Assembly: GCA_016930745.1 (NCBI GenBank)
Contig: JAFGGE010000031.1
Coordinates: 30,819-94,818 of the forward strand
DNA length: 64,000 bases
Source: Sedimentisphaerales bacterium
GTDB lineage: Bacteria > Planctomycetota > Phycisphaerae > Sedimentisphaerales > Anaerohalosphaeraceae
Direction: 5' to 3'
This document shows, piece after piece, positions 25,421 through 36,776 of the stretch. The notes beneath the pieces were generated by a model. That model saw only the letters and a list, made by a program, of their open reading frames with translations. It was not told the DNA's origin and searched no databases. A program made the position numbers and the translations under genes. Position 1 is the stretch's first letter, and each line of letters opens with the position of its first letter.

Positions 25421-26609
25421 AACCCTGCCGCTGTGGCTGCTCATTGGCAGTTTTATTGTGCTTTCGTCCGGGGAGGATTATTCTACCATCGAAGAAAAAC
25501 CGTTTCGATTGACGGTTGCCCATAAACTCGTGCTTTTACCGCTTGCCTCCTTTCTTGGGATATACAGCCTGTTAATTACTTGCAAGTACAAATCCTGGCC
25601 GAAACCAGCCAAACCTGTGTGTTTGTATGTCTTATACCTGCTTATCAATATAGTATTTTTACCCTTCAGTCAGAATATCGGTTACAGCGCCTGGAAATTG
25701 TTCGAGACGACCACATCCGTCTTGGTTGTCTATGCCATGGTTTGCACTGTCGGAGCCCGAAGAACGCTGACGATTTTACTTATGGGGATATTGGCCATGA
25801 TCTGTTTTGTATGGCTGGGCGTTCTTCTGTCTCCGTCGAAAGGCCTTATGCTGGATAAGTATGCGAACCATTACATCCCGTTCAATCTTCATGGTTATCT
25901 GATAGGGCTCAACAGCAACAGTATCGGACTTTTATCCGCCGTTCTTCTCTTTTCCTTCCCTCTGATTCCTCTGAGACAAAACATTAGCCTCAGGAATCTG
26001 TGGAAACTGGGTTTATTTATCACCCTCTTTCTCGCCCAGTCCCGAACGGCATGGATAGCGCTAGGCTTTGGATATTTTGGCACCATAGCCGACCGAACCC
26101 ATCGACATACCATTTTCGTTTTTCTTCTGATGGGTATCATGCTGATGGCCCTGGTTCCGCCGGATGCGCTCCTTTCCGTGGCCACGCGAGGAAAAGGCCT
26201 TGATTCCGCGTTAACCCACTCGCTTTCCGGCCGCACCGATCTGTGGAGCTATGCGGTGGAGAACTCGGATCGTTTCTGGAAATGCGGATTGGGCTTTGCC
26301 GCCGGTTCACGATCACTCTTGGAAACGTACGGTATGGGAGAAACAGCCAGCCTTCATGGGGATTTGGCTGATGCCTTTACCGGTTCGGGCTTCCTTGGCG
26401 CCGCAGCGTTGCTCGCCTGTATGGCCAGTGTTCTTCTGTTTTTGGTGCGGGCGGGAAATGATTCAAACTATATCTCCTGTTCGAAAGGCTTTCTTATCGC
26501 TCTTATGATCCGATCCTTCACTGGAACGACTCTGGCTTTCGGGAATCTGTATCCCGCTCTTTTTACGTCGATTGTTTTTGAATTAGACGCCGTTACCAAC
26601 CCTCGTTAA
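25398..26609 (+). CDS. O-antigen ligase/polymerase-like membrane protein (Wzy/WaaL type)
   Basis: Starting at ATG 25398 (403 aa), the protein has ~10-11 hydrophobic helices. The Wzy/WaaL core includes LFLAQSRTAWIALGFGYFG, a periplasmic loop with LSGRTDLW, and the conserved histidine in ETASLHGDLADAF before a final helix set. It is likely the polymerase that joins repeat units on the periplasmic side, or a ligase that transfers the chain. The earlier ORF start at 25215 lies inside the methyltransferase gene and is rejected. Terminator-like hairpin downstream. Confidence 0.85.
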   Translation: MNTTTFRKTLPLWLLIGSFIVLSSGEDYSTIEEKPFRLTVAHKLVLLPLASFLGIYSLLITCKYKSWPKPAKPVCLYVLYLLINIVFLPFSQNIGYSAWKLFETTTSVLVVYAMVCTVGARRTLTILLMGILAMICFVWLGVLLSPSKGLMLDKYANHYIPFNLHGYLIGLNSNSIGLLSAVLLFSFPLIPLRQNISLRNLWKLGLFITLFLAQSRTAWIALGFGYFGTIADRTHRHTIFVFLLMGIMLMALVPPDALLSVATRGKGLDSALTHSLSGRTDLWSYAVENSDRFWKCGLGFAAGSRSLLETYGMGETASLHGDLADAFTGSGFLGAAALLACMASVLLFLVRAGNDSNYISCSKGFLIALMIRSFTGTTLAFGNLYPALFTSIVFELDAVTNPR

Positions 26610-26651
26610 ATCGCACCGGTTCTTCCAGGGAAAATTCTTGGGAAACGTAAA

Positions 26652-26689
26652 GCAGCATATTAGCCATACTTAACAAATGCTGCATTTTT
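26652..26689 (+). terminator. Possible rho-independent terminator after the polymerase-type gene
   Basis: GCAGCAT and ATGCTGC form a 7-bp stem around an 18-nt loop, followed by ATTTTTA. The long loop makes it weaker than a canonical terminator; it may only attenuate into the next gene. Confidence 0.38.
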
Positions 26690-26723
26690 ATCTACGAAGA
26701 ATGATTGCCTCGGAACATGTTTT

Positions 26724-28691
26724 ATGAAAATCCTTCTGGTCCACAACCGATACGGCGTCTACAGCGGGGAAGAGGCCGTGGTCGATGCGCAGCAGCGGCT
26801 GCTGCGTGAACACGGCCATGAGGTGATCCGGTTCGAGCGAAGCAGCGCCGAACTCGAAACGATGCGTTTCGGCAAACTGCGTGCCTTCCTGGCGGGAATC
26901 TATAATCCCTTTTCCCGGCGAACCATGCGCCGCCTGCTCAAAGAGTATCGGCCGGATGTCGTGCATATCCACAACCTGTATCCGCTGATCTCGCCGTCCG
27001 TGCTGGCGCCCTGCCGCCGGGGGGGCGTGCCGGTGGTCATGACGGTGCATAATTATCGGCTTTTTTGCCCCAATGGTTCGCTTCAGGTCAAAGGAAGGAT
27101 CTGCCGGCGATGTGGCGGCGAGAAAGAATATTGGTGCCTTTTTAACAATTGCATGGGGAGCCTGCCCAAGAGCCTGGGGTATTTCCTGCGAAACTGGCTG
27201 GCCCGGAAACGGGGAATGTACAAGAAGAACGTAACCTTATATGTCTGCCTGACCCAATTTCAGAAGGAGCTCCTGATCCGGGAAGGATTTCCCCCTGACC
27301 GTATCAGTGTAGCGCCGAATATGGTTTCGGCGCAGCGGGAGAAAATCATGACGGAAGGGAATTACATTGGATTTGCCGGGCGGTTGAATCAGGAAAAAGG
27401 GATTTGGACGCTGATGCAGGCCGCCCGGCAGACGCCGCAGATTTCCTATAAAGCCGCCGGCGATAGTCTGCATTTATCCGCGCTGAGAGCTGCCGCGCCG
27501 GCCAATTTTGAATTGCTCGGCCGACTTGCCGCCGGGCCAATGAAGGAATTTTATGAACATTGCCGTTTTCTTGTGCTCCCCAGCGAATGGTTCGAAGGAT
27601 TTCCCGTGGTCCTTCTGGAAGCCATGAAGCATGGCAAGGCGGTTGTCGCCTCCCGGCTGGGAGGCATACCAGAGATCGTGGAAGACGGCAGAACCGGACT
27701 GCTGTTCGAGCCGGGGAATGCACAGGATCTGACGGAAAAAATCAAAGCCCTCTGGACACAGCCCGCCCTCTGTCGTTCCATGGGCAAAGCCGGACGACGA
27801 AAATTCATCGAAGAATACTCGCCCCAAAGGTATTATGAACGATTGATACGGCTCTATGCCGAGGTTGTTTCCCCTGGCCGCGAGCGCTCGGGAATATTCA
27901 CCGAAATAAAGACGGGGAAAAACAAGACCGTTCCATCCGTATCGACCGGGGCCATCCTGGGGGTGAGATTCAATTTGACCAGCGCCGACCAGGCTGTTCA
28001 AACGGTTTTGCAGTGGAAGCGGCGAAGACAGCAGGAGATGATCATATTCGCACCTCCTCACAGCGTGGTAATGGCAAGGCGAGATCGGCTCATGCGAACA
28101 GCCCTGGCCAAAGCCGCTCTCGTTTTGCCCGACGGCGTCGGAATTATTCTGGCCGCGAAAATCCTGGGATACGATCATTTTGGCCGCGTAACCGGTCCTG
28201 ACTTTATGCTGGAGTTGTGCGATAAGGGACGTCAGGTCGCCCTGAAACATTACTTTTACGGCGGGGCGCCGGGTGTGGCGGAGAAACTTATTAAAGTTCT
28301 TTGCAATAAATATCCCGGGCTGAATGTGGGAGGGTATTTTTGTCCTCCTTTTCGGGAACTGTCTATCTGCGAAGATGACCAGGTAATTCGCACCATTAAT
28401 AAGGCTCGCCCCGATATATTGTGGATAGGTTTAGGCGCTCCAAAACAGGAAAAATGGATGCTGGAACACTACAGGAAGATCCATGTCACGGCGATGCTGG
28501 GCGTCGGTGCGGCGTTTGATTTTCATTCCGGACAGGTCAAATGGGCGCCCCGTCTGTTCCGTTCGCTTGGTCTGGAATGGGCATGGCGATTGACCCGGCA
28601 GCCGCAACGAATGTTCAAACGAAATCTCGATAGTCCTCGTTTCCTGCTGCAAATCTTACACCAACGTTTTTCCGCCGGCAATGCGTCCTGA
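26724..28691 (+). CDS. Bifunctional GT4 glycosyltransferase fused to WecG/TagA/CpsF (GT26) domain
   Basis: The 655-aa protein joins two transferases. Residues 1-~380 are GT4: HNRYGVYSGEEAVV at the N-terminus, a Cys cluster (CRRCGGEKEYWC), FAGRLNQEKGIWTL, and PSEWFEGFPVVLLEAMKHGK near the donor site. Residues ~405-645 are a WecG/TagA/CpsF domain: ADQAVQTVLQW, PPHSVVMARRD, VLPDGVGIILAAKILG, GRVTGPD, and LWIGLGAPKQEKWM with the final WRLTRQPQRMFKR. GT26 enzymes add ManNAcA/ManNAc or glucose-type residues to lipid carriers. Fusing an early lipid-linked transferase to a GT4 may couple two consecutive steps. Last gene of the EPS locus. Confidence 0.9.
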   Translation: MKILLVHNRYGVYSGEEAVVDAQQRLLREHGHEVIRFERSSAELETMRFGKLRAFLAGIYNPFSRRTMRRLLKEYRPDVVHIHNLYPLISPSVLAPCRRGGVPVVMTVHNYRLFCPNGSLQVKGRICRRCGGEKEYWCLFNNCMGSLPKSLGYFLRNWLARKRGMYKKNVTLYVCLTQFQKELLIREGFPPDRISVAPNMVSAQREKIMTEGNYIGFAGRLNQEKGIWTLMQAARQTPQISYKAAGDSLHLSALRAAAPANFELLGRLAAGPMKEFYEHCRFLVLPSEWFEGFPVVLLEAMKHGKAVVASRLGGIPEIVEDGRTGLLFEPGNAQDLTEKIKALWTQPALCRSMGKAGRRKFIEEYSPQRYYERLIRLYAEVVSPGRERSGIFTEIKTGKNKTVPSVSTGAILGVRFNLTSADQAVQTVLQWKRRRQQEMIIFAPPHSVVMARRDRLMRTALAKAALVLPDGVGIILAAKILGYDHFGRVTGPDFMLELCDKGRQVALKHYFYGGAPGVAEKLIKVLCNKYPGLNVGGYFCPPFRELSICEDDQVIRTINKARPDILWIGLGAPKQEKWMLEHYRKIHVTAMLGVGAAFDFHSGQVKWAPRLFRSLGLEWAWRLTRQPQRMFKRNLDSPRFLLQILHQRFSAGNAS

Positions 28692-28794
28692 CATATAAGC
28701 AATCCCTTTTCAAACAGAGGTATCATCCGGCGCCGGGGATCCTTTCGCGAAGTTCCATTCCTGGCCGCCTAATCCCCGATGATGCCCGAAGGAG

Positions 28795-28826
28795 GGGACC
28801 CATAATGGGTTCCCTTTCTTTTTTCT
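28795..28826 (+). terminator. Rho-independent terminator of the EPS locus
   Basis: GGGACCC-ATAAT-GGGTTCCC (one bulged T) is followed by a T-rich run TTTCTTTTTT. It lies 103 nt past the GT4-GT26 stop and upstream of the obgE promoter. Confidence 0.75.
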
Positions 28827-28864
28827 CTTCCCTCTGTATACCCCTGTTCACGGCGGGTTAAACC

Positions 28865-28873
28865 TGTTATAAT
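28865..28873 (+). promoter_or_regulatory. Extended -10 promoter of obgE-coaX
   Basis: TGTTATAAT (28865-28873) is a perfect TATAAT preceded by the TGn extension. A weak -35 (TGTTCA, 28845-28850) is spaced by 17 nt. It lies ~41 nt upstream of the obgE start. Confidence 0.55.
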
Positions 28874-28913
28874 CCCGGGTTTGTTTGGGCGGCTTTCTTT
28901 TCGATCCCTATAA

Positions 28914-30805
<1,892 letters not shown>

Positions 30806-30891
30806 CGCGGAAAAAGAGGTTACCGGAGAGCCGGGGCAGGCACTATCCGGATAGACAAGGGGAGTTATTATGCGCCTTGCGAAAGCGCGGA

Positions 30892-30920
30892 TTGAAACGA
30901 TCCGCTCGACATGGTAGACT
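30892..30920 (+). promoter_or_regulatory. Sigma70-like promoter of the tripartite exporter operon
   Basis: TTGAAA, 17-nt spacer, TAGACT, about 78 nt upstream of the chosen exporter start. The -10 hexamer is identical to that of the EPS promoter at 18513. Confidence 0.5.
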
Positions 30921-30997
30921 AGACTGTTTGCCCAAGGCGAACGACAAGCAGTAGGAAATCGTATTATATGACTCAAAGCAGTGTAGAGAAGGCAGGC

Positions 30998-32848
30998 ATG
31001 GCGAAACGTTGGACCGTTAGAGTAGCGCATCGAGTACTGTATTTATCTTCGGTTGGCTTGGTATTGCTCGCAGGCTGTCGCAGCCCCCAGGAATTTCGCA
31101 CCCAGGCCGATGATGTGGCCTATGAGGTGATCGCTTCCAGCCAGAGCGAGGCCCTGGGACGTACGGAGCCGTTCAGCATCGAGCGGCCCAGCGCCGTTCT
31201 GCGGCGGCGTCTTCTCGAAACACAGAATTTATATACTTCCGGCCCCTGGTCGTATGGCAGCGATCGGCTGGAAAAGATCGATTTCTGGCCCCAGGACGAT
31301 TACCCGCCCCAGACGGATCTGGATCCGATCGTGGTTCTGGAGCCGTCAAAACCTGTCAAATTGACGCTTTTGGAAGCCCTGCGGGTCGGCGCCCAAAACA
31401 ATTTTACATATCAGTCGCAGAAGGAATCCGTTTTCCGTGCTGCTTTGTCGCTGGATTTGGCGCGCAATGAATTTCGGCATATCTTCGGACAGCGCCTTCA
31501 GAGTCGGTTGGTTCGAGACCTGGAAGGACAGGAAACAACGACCGCAACCCAGAGTTCCGACACCGGCTGGTCCAAAGTCATGGAAAGCGGCGCGGCGTTT
31601 TCTGCTTCTTTGGCCGTGGATATCGTGAATCTTCTCACCCAGGGAACCACGTCCACATACGGTTTACTCGGGGATGCATCCGTGTCCCTCCCTTTACTGA
31701 GGGGTTCCGGGAAACATATTGTAAGAGAACCGCTGACCCAGGCCGAGCGAAACGTGATTTACGAGATTTGGAGGTTTGAACAGTATAAGCAGACTTTCGC
31801 GGTGGATGTCGCCTCCGAATATCTGGCGGTATTGCGGCAATTGGATCAGGTGAATAATGCCGAGGCGAATTACCGACGCAATGTCTTGTCGGCCCGGACC
31901 TCGAGGCGCCTGGCCAGCGCAGGGCGATTAAAAGAGATCGAAGTCGACCAGGCGGTCCAGTCGGAACTGGATGCGCGACAGGGATGGATCACCGCCTTGC
32001 AGGGCTACGAGCGTCAGTTGGACGACTTTAAAAACCTGCTCGGATTGCCTGTCGACGCTCGCATTGAACTGGAACGCGACGAGTTGGACAAACTTGTCCA
32101 GTATGCATCTGTTAACCTGATCAATCTCGAGCAAGCAGCGTATGATCCTAATGAAGTAGTAGCCGCTGATGCCCCGATCGTTCTGGTGGAGCCGAGCATG
32201 GAAAGGGCCGGTCCGTACGAAATCGATCGGGATATGGCCCTTCGATTGGCGTTTGAACATCGATTGGATTTGCTCGTAGCGCAAGGCGAGGTGTATGATG
32301 CCCAAAGGCAGGTCGTGATTCGAGCGGATGCCCTGGGGGCCGAATTAACCTTATTCGGGTCGGTCAACACCAGTTCTACGGAAGATGTGGATTTATCGCT
32401 GAAAGAAGGGGTTTATTCGGGATTATTGACTTTGGATTTGCCCATCGAACGTACGGCGGAACGGAATGCGTACCGCAACAGCCTTATCTCCCTGGAACAG
32501 ACGATTCGGTCGGTGCAGACCCTGGAAGATCGTATCAAACTGGATGTCCGAAATCGGCTTCGAAACCTTTTGTCGCTGCGGGAATCGCTGCAAATCAATG
32601 CCCTGGCCGTACAGGTGGCCGAAAAGCGGGTCCGCAGCGTAGGCATGTTTTTTCTGGCCGGCGATGCCCAGACCCGTGATTTGCTCGAAGCACAGGATGC
32701 CTTGCTGCGAGCGCAGAATTCGTTGACGGCCGCCGTCGTAAGTTATCGTGTGGCGGAATTGGAATTGCAAAGAGATATTGGGCTGCTTCAGGTGAATGAA
32801 AAAGGCCTGTGGCGGGAATTCAATCCGAAGGAATATCAAAATGGCTAA
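30998..32848 (+). CDS. TolC-like outer membrane efflux lipoprotein
   Basis: ATG 30998 (GAAGG five nt upstream) gives 616 aa with a short basic n-region and lipobox LLAGC at Cys27; ATG 30968 would add ten polar residues. The body has two OEP repeats rich in long amphipathic helices (LDLARNEFRHIF, FAVDVASEYLAVLRQLDQVNNAEANYRRN, and later LEAQDALLRAQNSLTAAVVSYRVAELELQRDIG). These match the alpha-barrel channel of TolC-type proteins. It forms the outer-membrane exit duct for the MacA/MacB-type proteins encoded next. The 3' end overlaps the next gene by 8 bp. Confidence 0.88.
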   Translation: MAKRWTVRVAHRVLYLSSVGLVLLAGCRSPQEFRTQADDVAYEVIASSQSEALGRTEPFSIERPSAVLRRRLLETQNLYTSGPWSYGSDRLEKIDFWPQDDYPPQTDLDPIVVLEPSKPVKLTLLEALRVGAQNNFTYQSQKESVFRAALSLDLARNEFRHIFGQRLQSRLVRDLEGQETTTATQSSDTGWSKVMESGAAFSASLAVDIVNLLTQGTTSTYGLLGDASVSLPLLRGSGKHIVREPLTQAERNVIYEIWRFEQYKQTFAVDVASEYLAVLRQLDQVNNAEANYRRNVLSARTSRRLASAGRLKEIEVDQAVQSELDARQGWITALQGYERQLDDFKNLLGLPVDARIELERDELDKLVQYASVNLINLEQAAYDPNEVVAADAPIVLVEPSMERAGPYEIDRDMALRLAFEHRLDLLVAQGEVYDAQRQVVIRADALGAELTLFGSVNTSSTEDVDLSLKEGVYSGLLTLDLPIERTAERNAYRNSLISLEQTIRSVQTLEDRIKLDVRNRLRNLLSLRESLQINALAVQVAEKRVRSVGMFFLAGDAQTRDLLEAQDALLRAQNSLTAAVVSYRVAELELQRDIGLLQVNEKGLWREFNPKEYQNG

Positions 32849-34700
32849 GAAACAAAAAAAACTAATCGGAATCCTGCTTATCGTTGGATTGATTATCATC
32901 ATCGGAACCGTGACGGCCATGATGTACGGAGCCGATGCCGCCGATAATGATCATGGCATTCCCTTCTTTGCCGTCCAGCAGGGCCCATTGACGATCAGTA
33001 TCGACGTGTCCGGCACGATCAAGGCGCAGGACATGGAAGTGATCAAAAATGAGGTCGAAGGACGGACAACCATTATCTCCCTGATCGAAGAAGGAACGCA
33101 TGTTAAAAAGGGAGATGTACTGGCGGTTCTGGATTCCAGCGATCTGAAGGATCAGCTCCTGAATCAGCAGATCGCTGTACAAAGCGCTGAGACCGCGCTT
33201 GTCAGCGCCACGGAGAACCTTGCTGTCGGAGAAAACCAGGCCAAAGCGGATATCGAATTGGCGGAGTTGACCCTGCAATTTGCCAAGCAGGACCTTCAGA
33301 AATACATCGACGACGAGGGCGAATACCAGACCGAGCTGACCGACGCCCAAAGCCAGATCGCCGTCAAGCAGGAAGCCGCCCAGCAGGCCAAAGATCGTTA
33401 TGAATGGTCCCAAAAACTGTTTGCGGAGAAATACATCTCGGAAACCGAGCTTAAGGCGGATGAGTTAACCTGGCAGAAAGCGGAATTGGATGTCACATTA
33501 GCCAAAAACAAGCTCAAACTATTGCAGGATTTTACCTACAAACGCAATCTGGCTCAATACCAAAGCGATGTCAGCCAGGCCGAGATGGCTTTGGAAAGGA
33601 CCAAACGCAAAGCCGCGGCGAATGTCGTCCAGTTTAAGTCGGAGTTGCTGGCCTCCCAGGAAAAGCTCAAGCGGCAAAAAATGATTCTGGAAAAACTGGA
33701 GCAGAATATCGCAAAAACAACGATTAAGGCTCCTGCCGACGGCATGGTCGTGTACGCCACCAGCAACCGGGGAGGGGGACCTCGGGGGAACCAGGAGCCT
33801 CTCGATGTGGGACAGGAAGTGTATGAACGACAGGAATTGATTCACCTGCCGACTTCCAATAAGGTCAAGGCCGAAGTCAAGATCCATGAATCCAGCCTGG
33901 AAAAGGTCATAGCAGGTCTGCCGGTGGTGGTCATTGTGGATTCGGTTAAGGACCGTGTCTTCCGAGGATCGGTTTCCAAGATCGCGCTGCTTCCCGACGC
34001 CACGATGGTCTGGCTTAATCCCGATCTGAAGGTCTATCTGACCGAGATTCGTCTGGAAGGGGACGGAAATGGGCTTCGCACCGGCATGAGCTGCCGCGCC
34101 AGCATTATCGTGCAGGAATATGCCGATGTGCTTTCGGTGCCGGTCCACTCCGTGGTTCGGGTGGGCAACCAGCCGACGGTATATGTCCTGGAGGGAGGGA
34201 AAATGAAACCACGCGAGGTGGAAATCGGATTGGACAACAACCGTATGGTGCATGTCATCAAAGGTCTGGTGGAAGGGGAAAAGGTGATTTTAAATCCGCC
34301 GCTGGGAGATACGGAAACCGATAAATTGCGAAATCACCTGCAGGAGACGGAATTGCCTTCCGAGATGGAGCGGCCTCAGGAAAGACCGGATTCCGGCGCC
34401 CTCCCTGCCGGTTCGGAATCCCGTCGTCGTTCTGACGGCATGGGGGGAGGTGTCGGTTCGGATCAGGGTGGTCCTTCGGGCCCCGCAGAACGGCCGCAGG
34501 GATTCCGGCCCGGCGACAGAGGCCAGGGAGGACAAGGTCAGAATGGAATTCCCTCCGGAGAAGGAAGACGGTTTCAGGGACAGCGTCCGTCGGGTATGAG
34601 ACCGGAAGGCGGCGCCGGAACCGAACGAGGGCAGAGGCCGGCCGGAACAGGGGAACGACCACAACGTCCTCCGTCAGGTACGGAAAATCCCAATCGATAA
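32841..34700 (+). CDS. Periplasmic adaptor (MacA/HlyD-type membrane fusion protein)
   Basis: ATG 32841 with AAGGA nine nt upstream; 619 aa. One N-terminal membrane anchor (KLIGILLIVGLIIIIGTV), a half-lipoyl strand (PLTISIDVSGTIKAQDMEVI), a long alpha-helical hairpin (~residues 95-285), the second half-lipoyl (KTTIKAPADGMVVYA), and beta-barrel and membrane-proximal domains (LRTGMSCRASIIVQEY, GNQPTVYVLEGGKMKPREVEIG). The last ~110 residues are a Gly/Pro/Arg/Gln-rich low-complexity tail absent from ordinary MacA proteins. It bridges the inner-membrane ABC transporter and the TolC-like duct. Confidence 0.9.
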   Translation: MAKKQKKLIGILLIVGLIIIIGTVTAMMYGADAADNDHGIPFFAVQQGPLTISIDVSGTIKAQDMEVIKNEVEGRTTIISLIEEGTHVKKGDVLAVLDSSDLKDQLLNQQIAVQSAETALVSATENLAVGENQAKADIELAELTLQFAKQDLQKYIDDEGEYQTELTDAQSQIAVKQEAAQQAKDRYEWSQKLFAEKYISETELKADELTWQKAELDVTLAKNKLKLLQDFTYKRNLAQYQSDVSQAEMALERTKRKAAANVVQFKSELLASQEKLKRQKMILEKLEQNIAKTTIKAPADGMVVYATSNRGGGPRGNQEPLDVGQEVYERQELIHLPTSNKVKAEVKIHESSLEKVIAGLPVVVIVDSVKDRVFRGSVSKIALLPDATMVWLNPDLKVYLTEIRLEGDGNGLRTGMSCRASIIVQEYADVLSVPVHSVVRVGNQPTVYVLEGGKMKPREVEIGLDNNRMVHVIKGLVEGEKVILNPPLGDTETDKLRNHLQETELPSEMERPQERPDSGALPAGSESRRRSDGMGGGVGSDQGGPSGPAERPQGFRPGDRGQGGQGQNGIPSGEGRRFQGQRPSGMRPEGGAGTERGQRPAGTGERPQRPPSGTENPNR

Positions 34701-34754
34701 TGTCCTTCCGATTAACAGAAAGAAAAACGTACACCCTGTAAACGGCGAAAAGAT

Positions 34755-35471
34755 ATGGCAGCGAAAACCGATCCTTCCAGGCAACGAAACGGACAGGTAA
34801 TTCACCTGGATAAGGTTTGCAAGATATACCAGATGGGCGTCCAGAAAGTCCATGCCCTGGACGGGGTGGATGTGACGTTTCGCGCCGGCGAGTTCTGGGC
34901 CATTATGGGCCCCAGCGGATCGGGCAAGAGTACCATGCTCAATATCCTCGGGTGTCTGGACCGTGTGACGTCCGGCCAATACATCCTGGAAGGGAACGAT
35001 GTCAGCACAATGGAAGATGACGATCTGAGCGACGTTCGTCTGCGGCATCTCGGCTTTATCTTCCAGAGTTTTAATCTGTTGGCTCAGTTGAGCGTCCAGC
35101 GGAATATCGAGTTGCCGTTATACTACCTGGGCTGGGAGGCGCACCGCAGCGCTGCTCGTGCGGTGGAGCTGGCCGAACTGGTCGGCCTGGGAGACCGTCT
35201 GGGCCATAAACCGACCGAGCTGTCCGGCGGGCAAATGCAGCGCGTCGCGATCGCCCGCGCTCTGGCCAACGACCCGCAGATTTTACTGGCCGATGAGCCC
35301 ACAGGAAACCTGGATACCGCCACAGGCGACCAAATCCTTCATTTGCTGCTGGATCTGAACGAGAAGGGAAAGACGATCATTATGGTTACGCACGAACCGG
35401 ATATCGCCAAATGGGCCCCCAAGAGGCTGCATATGCGGGACGGGCACATCGAACGGATCGAGGAAGACTAA
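34755..35471 (+). CDS. ABC transporter ATP-binding protein (MacB/LolD type)
   Basis: A 238-aa nucleotide-binding domain with Walker [11 protein letters not shown]-loop region FIFQSFNLL, signature [15 protein letters not shown], Walker [12 protein letters not shown] and the H-loop VTHEPDIA. It powers the permease encoded by the next gene. Its stop overlaps the permease start by one base (TAATG). In E. coli MacB the ATPase and permease are one polypeptide; here they are separate, as in LolCDE and many Gram-positive systems. Confidence 0.93.
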   Translation: MAAKTDPSRQRNGQVIHLDKVCKIYQMGVQKVHALDGVDVTFRAGEFWAIMGPSGSGKSTMLNILGCLDRVTSGQYILEGNDVSTMEDDDLSDVRLRHLGFIFQSFNLLAQLSVQRNIELPLYYLGWEAHRSAARAVELAELVGLGDRLGHKPTELSGGQMQRVAIARALANDPQILLADEPTGNLDTATGDQILHLLLDLNEKGKTIIMVTHEPDIAKWAPKRLHMRDGHIERIEED

Positions 35472-36739
35472 TGCGCCAAACCAGACTTGTTCGCAATATC
35501 CTGCTGGGCATTGAAAACCTGCTCCTGCATAAACTCCGCTCTTTTCTGACGACCCTGGGCGTGGTGTTCGGCGTTGGATCGGTGGTGGCCATGCTGTCCG
35601 TGGGGGAAGGCGCCAGCAAAGAAGCCCTCGATCAGATCCGCAAGGTCGGCAGCAATAACATTATTCTGCGTTCCATGAAGTCCGTCGAGGAGGAAAGCCA
35701 GAGCACGACGCGATCCTTTCTGAGCGTATACGGTCTGACGTACGCCGATTATGATCGTATTAAAGAAAGTTTCCACGCGATCAGACAGGCAGTTCCCGTC
35801 AAGCTGGTCCGTAAGGATGCACGCCTGGGAGAGAGAGCCATGGAAATGCGCGTGGTGGGAACCACGCCGGCATGGTTCGATCTGGTGCAACGGGAGATTA
35901 TCGCCGGACGTGTCTTGCTGCCGGAAGATTTACGCAATCGCACGGGCGTGATGGTTCTGACTGAATTCGGCGCCCGCCGGCTTCTGGCGACGGAGAATAC
36001 CATCGGTCAAATCCTGCGTGTGGGCAGCGAATATTTTGAGATCGTCGGCATCATCAAAAGCGAAGGGGGAATGGCGGGCAATATCCAGATGCCCGATGAG
36101 CAGATCGACGCGTATATCCCCATTGAGGTCGCCAAAGAGCGATACGGCGACGTCATGACGCGAAACATGGCCGGTTCCACCATCCGGGAAATGGTGGAGC
36201 TGCACCAGATGATCGTGGAAGTGGATGATATGAATCATGTCGAGTCGACCGCCGCCGGGATCGAATCGATGCTTAAACGATTCCATAAAAAAGAAGATTA
36301 CCGTATCAGCGTTCCCCTGGCTCTTCTGCGGGAGGCCGAGGCCACCAAACGCCGTTTCAATATCGTGCTCGGTTCGATCGCCTGCATCAGTCTGCTGGTC
36401 GGCGGGATCGGGATCATGAATATCATGCTGGCCTCGGTCACCGAACGGACACGCGAGATCGGCATCCGGCGGGCCATCGGCGCCCGGCGAGGACAGATTA
36501 TCAGTCAGTTTCTGATCGAAACGGTTGTGCTCTCCACGCTGGGCGGACTGATCGGGATCGGCGTGGGGCTGTTTATCCCCTGGCTGATTACGCTGTTTTC
36601 GGATATGCCTACGATCGTGACGCTCAAGAGTGTATTGTTGAGCGTTTGCATCAGTATCAGCATTGGAATTCTGTTCGGTCTGTATCCTGCCGTTCGGGCA
36701 GCCCAGGTCGATCCGATCATCGCCTTGCGACATGAATAA
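35471..36739 (+). CDS. ABC transporter permease (MacB/FtsX family)
   Basis: Start ATG 35471 in the ATPase stop; 422 aa. The N-terminal helix (LRSFLTTLGVVFGVGSVVAML) is followed by a MacB-type periplasmic core domain (~45-270, ending in the ESMLKRFHKKEDYRI region). Three C-terminal FtsX helices follow with MNIMLASVTERTREIGIRRAIGARRGQI. The substrate could be an antimicrobial, lipoprotein or peptide; nothing in the sequence chooses between these. The four genes from 30998 form one exporter operon. Confidence 0.93.
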   Translation: MRQTRLVRNILLGIENLLLHKLRSFLTTLGVVFGVGSVVAMLSVGEGASKEALDQIRKVGSNNIILRSMKSVEEESQSTTRSFLSVYGLTYADYDRIKESFHAIRQAVPVKLVRKDARLGERAMEMRVVGTTPAWFDLVQREIIAGRVLLPEDLRNRTGVMVLTEFGARRLLATENTIGQILRVGSEYFEIVGIIKSEGGMAGNIQMPDEQIDAYIPIEVAKERYGDVMTRNMAGSTIREMVELHQMIVEVDDMNHVESTAAGIESMLKRFHKKEDYRISVPLALLREAEATKRRFNIVLGSIACISLLVGGIGIMNIMLASVTERTREIGIRRAIGARRGQIISQFLIETVVLSTLGGLIGIGVGLFIPWLITLFSDMPTIVTLKSVLLSVCISISIGILFGLYPAVRAAQVDPIIALRHE

Positions 36740-36751
36740 CAGCCTTTTGCC

Positions 36752-36776
36752 GAAGGTGTAAAATCACCCTTCTTTC
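36752..36776. terminator. Weak convergent hairpin between the exporter operon and the deoR-type gene
   Basis: GAAGGTG and CACCCTTC pair around TAAAAT with one bulged C, followed by TTTC on the plus strand. It overlaps the last codons of the convergent regulator gene, so it could end transcription in either direction. Confidence 0.35.
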
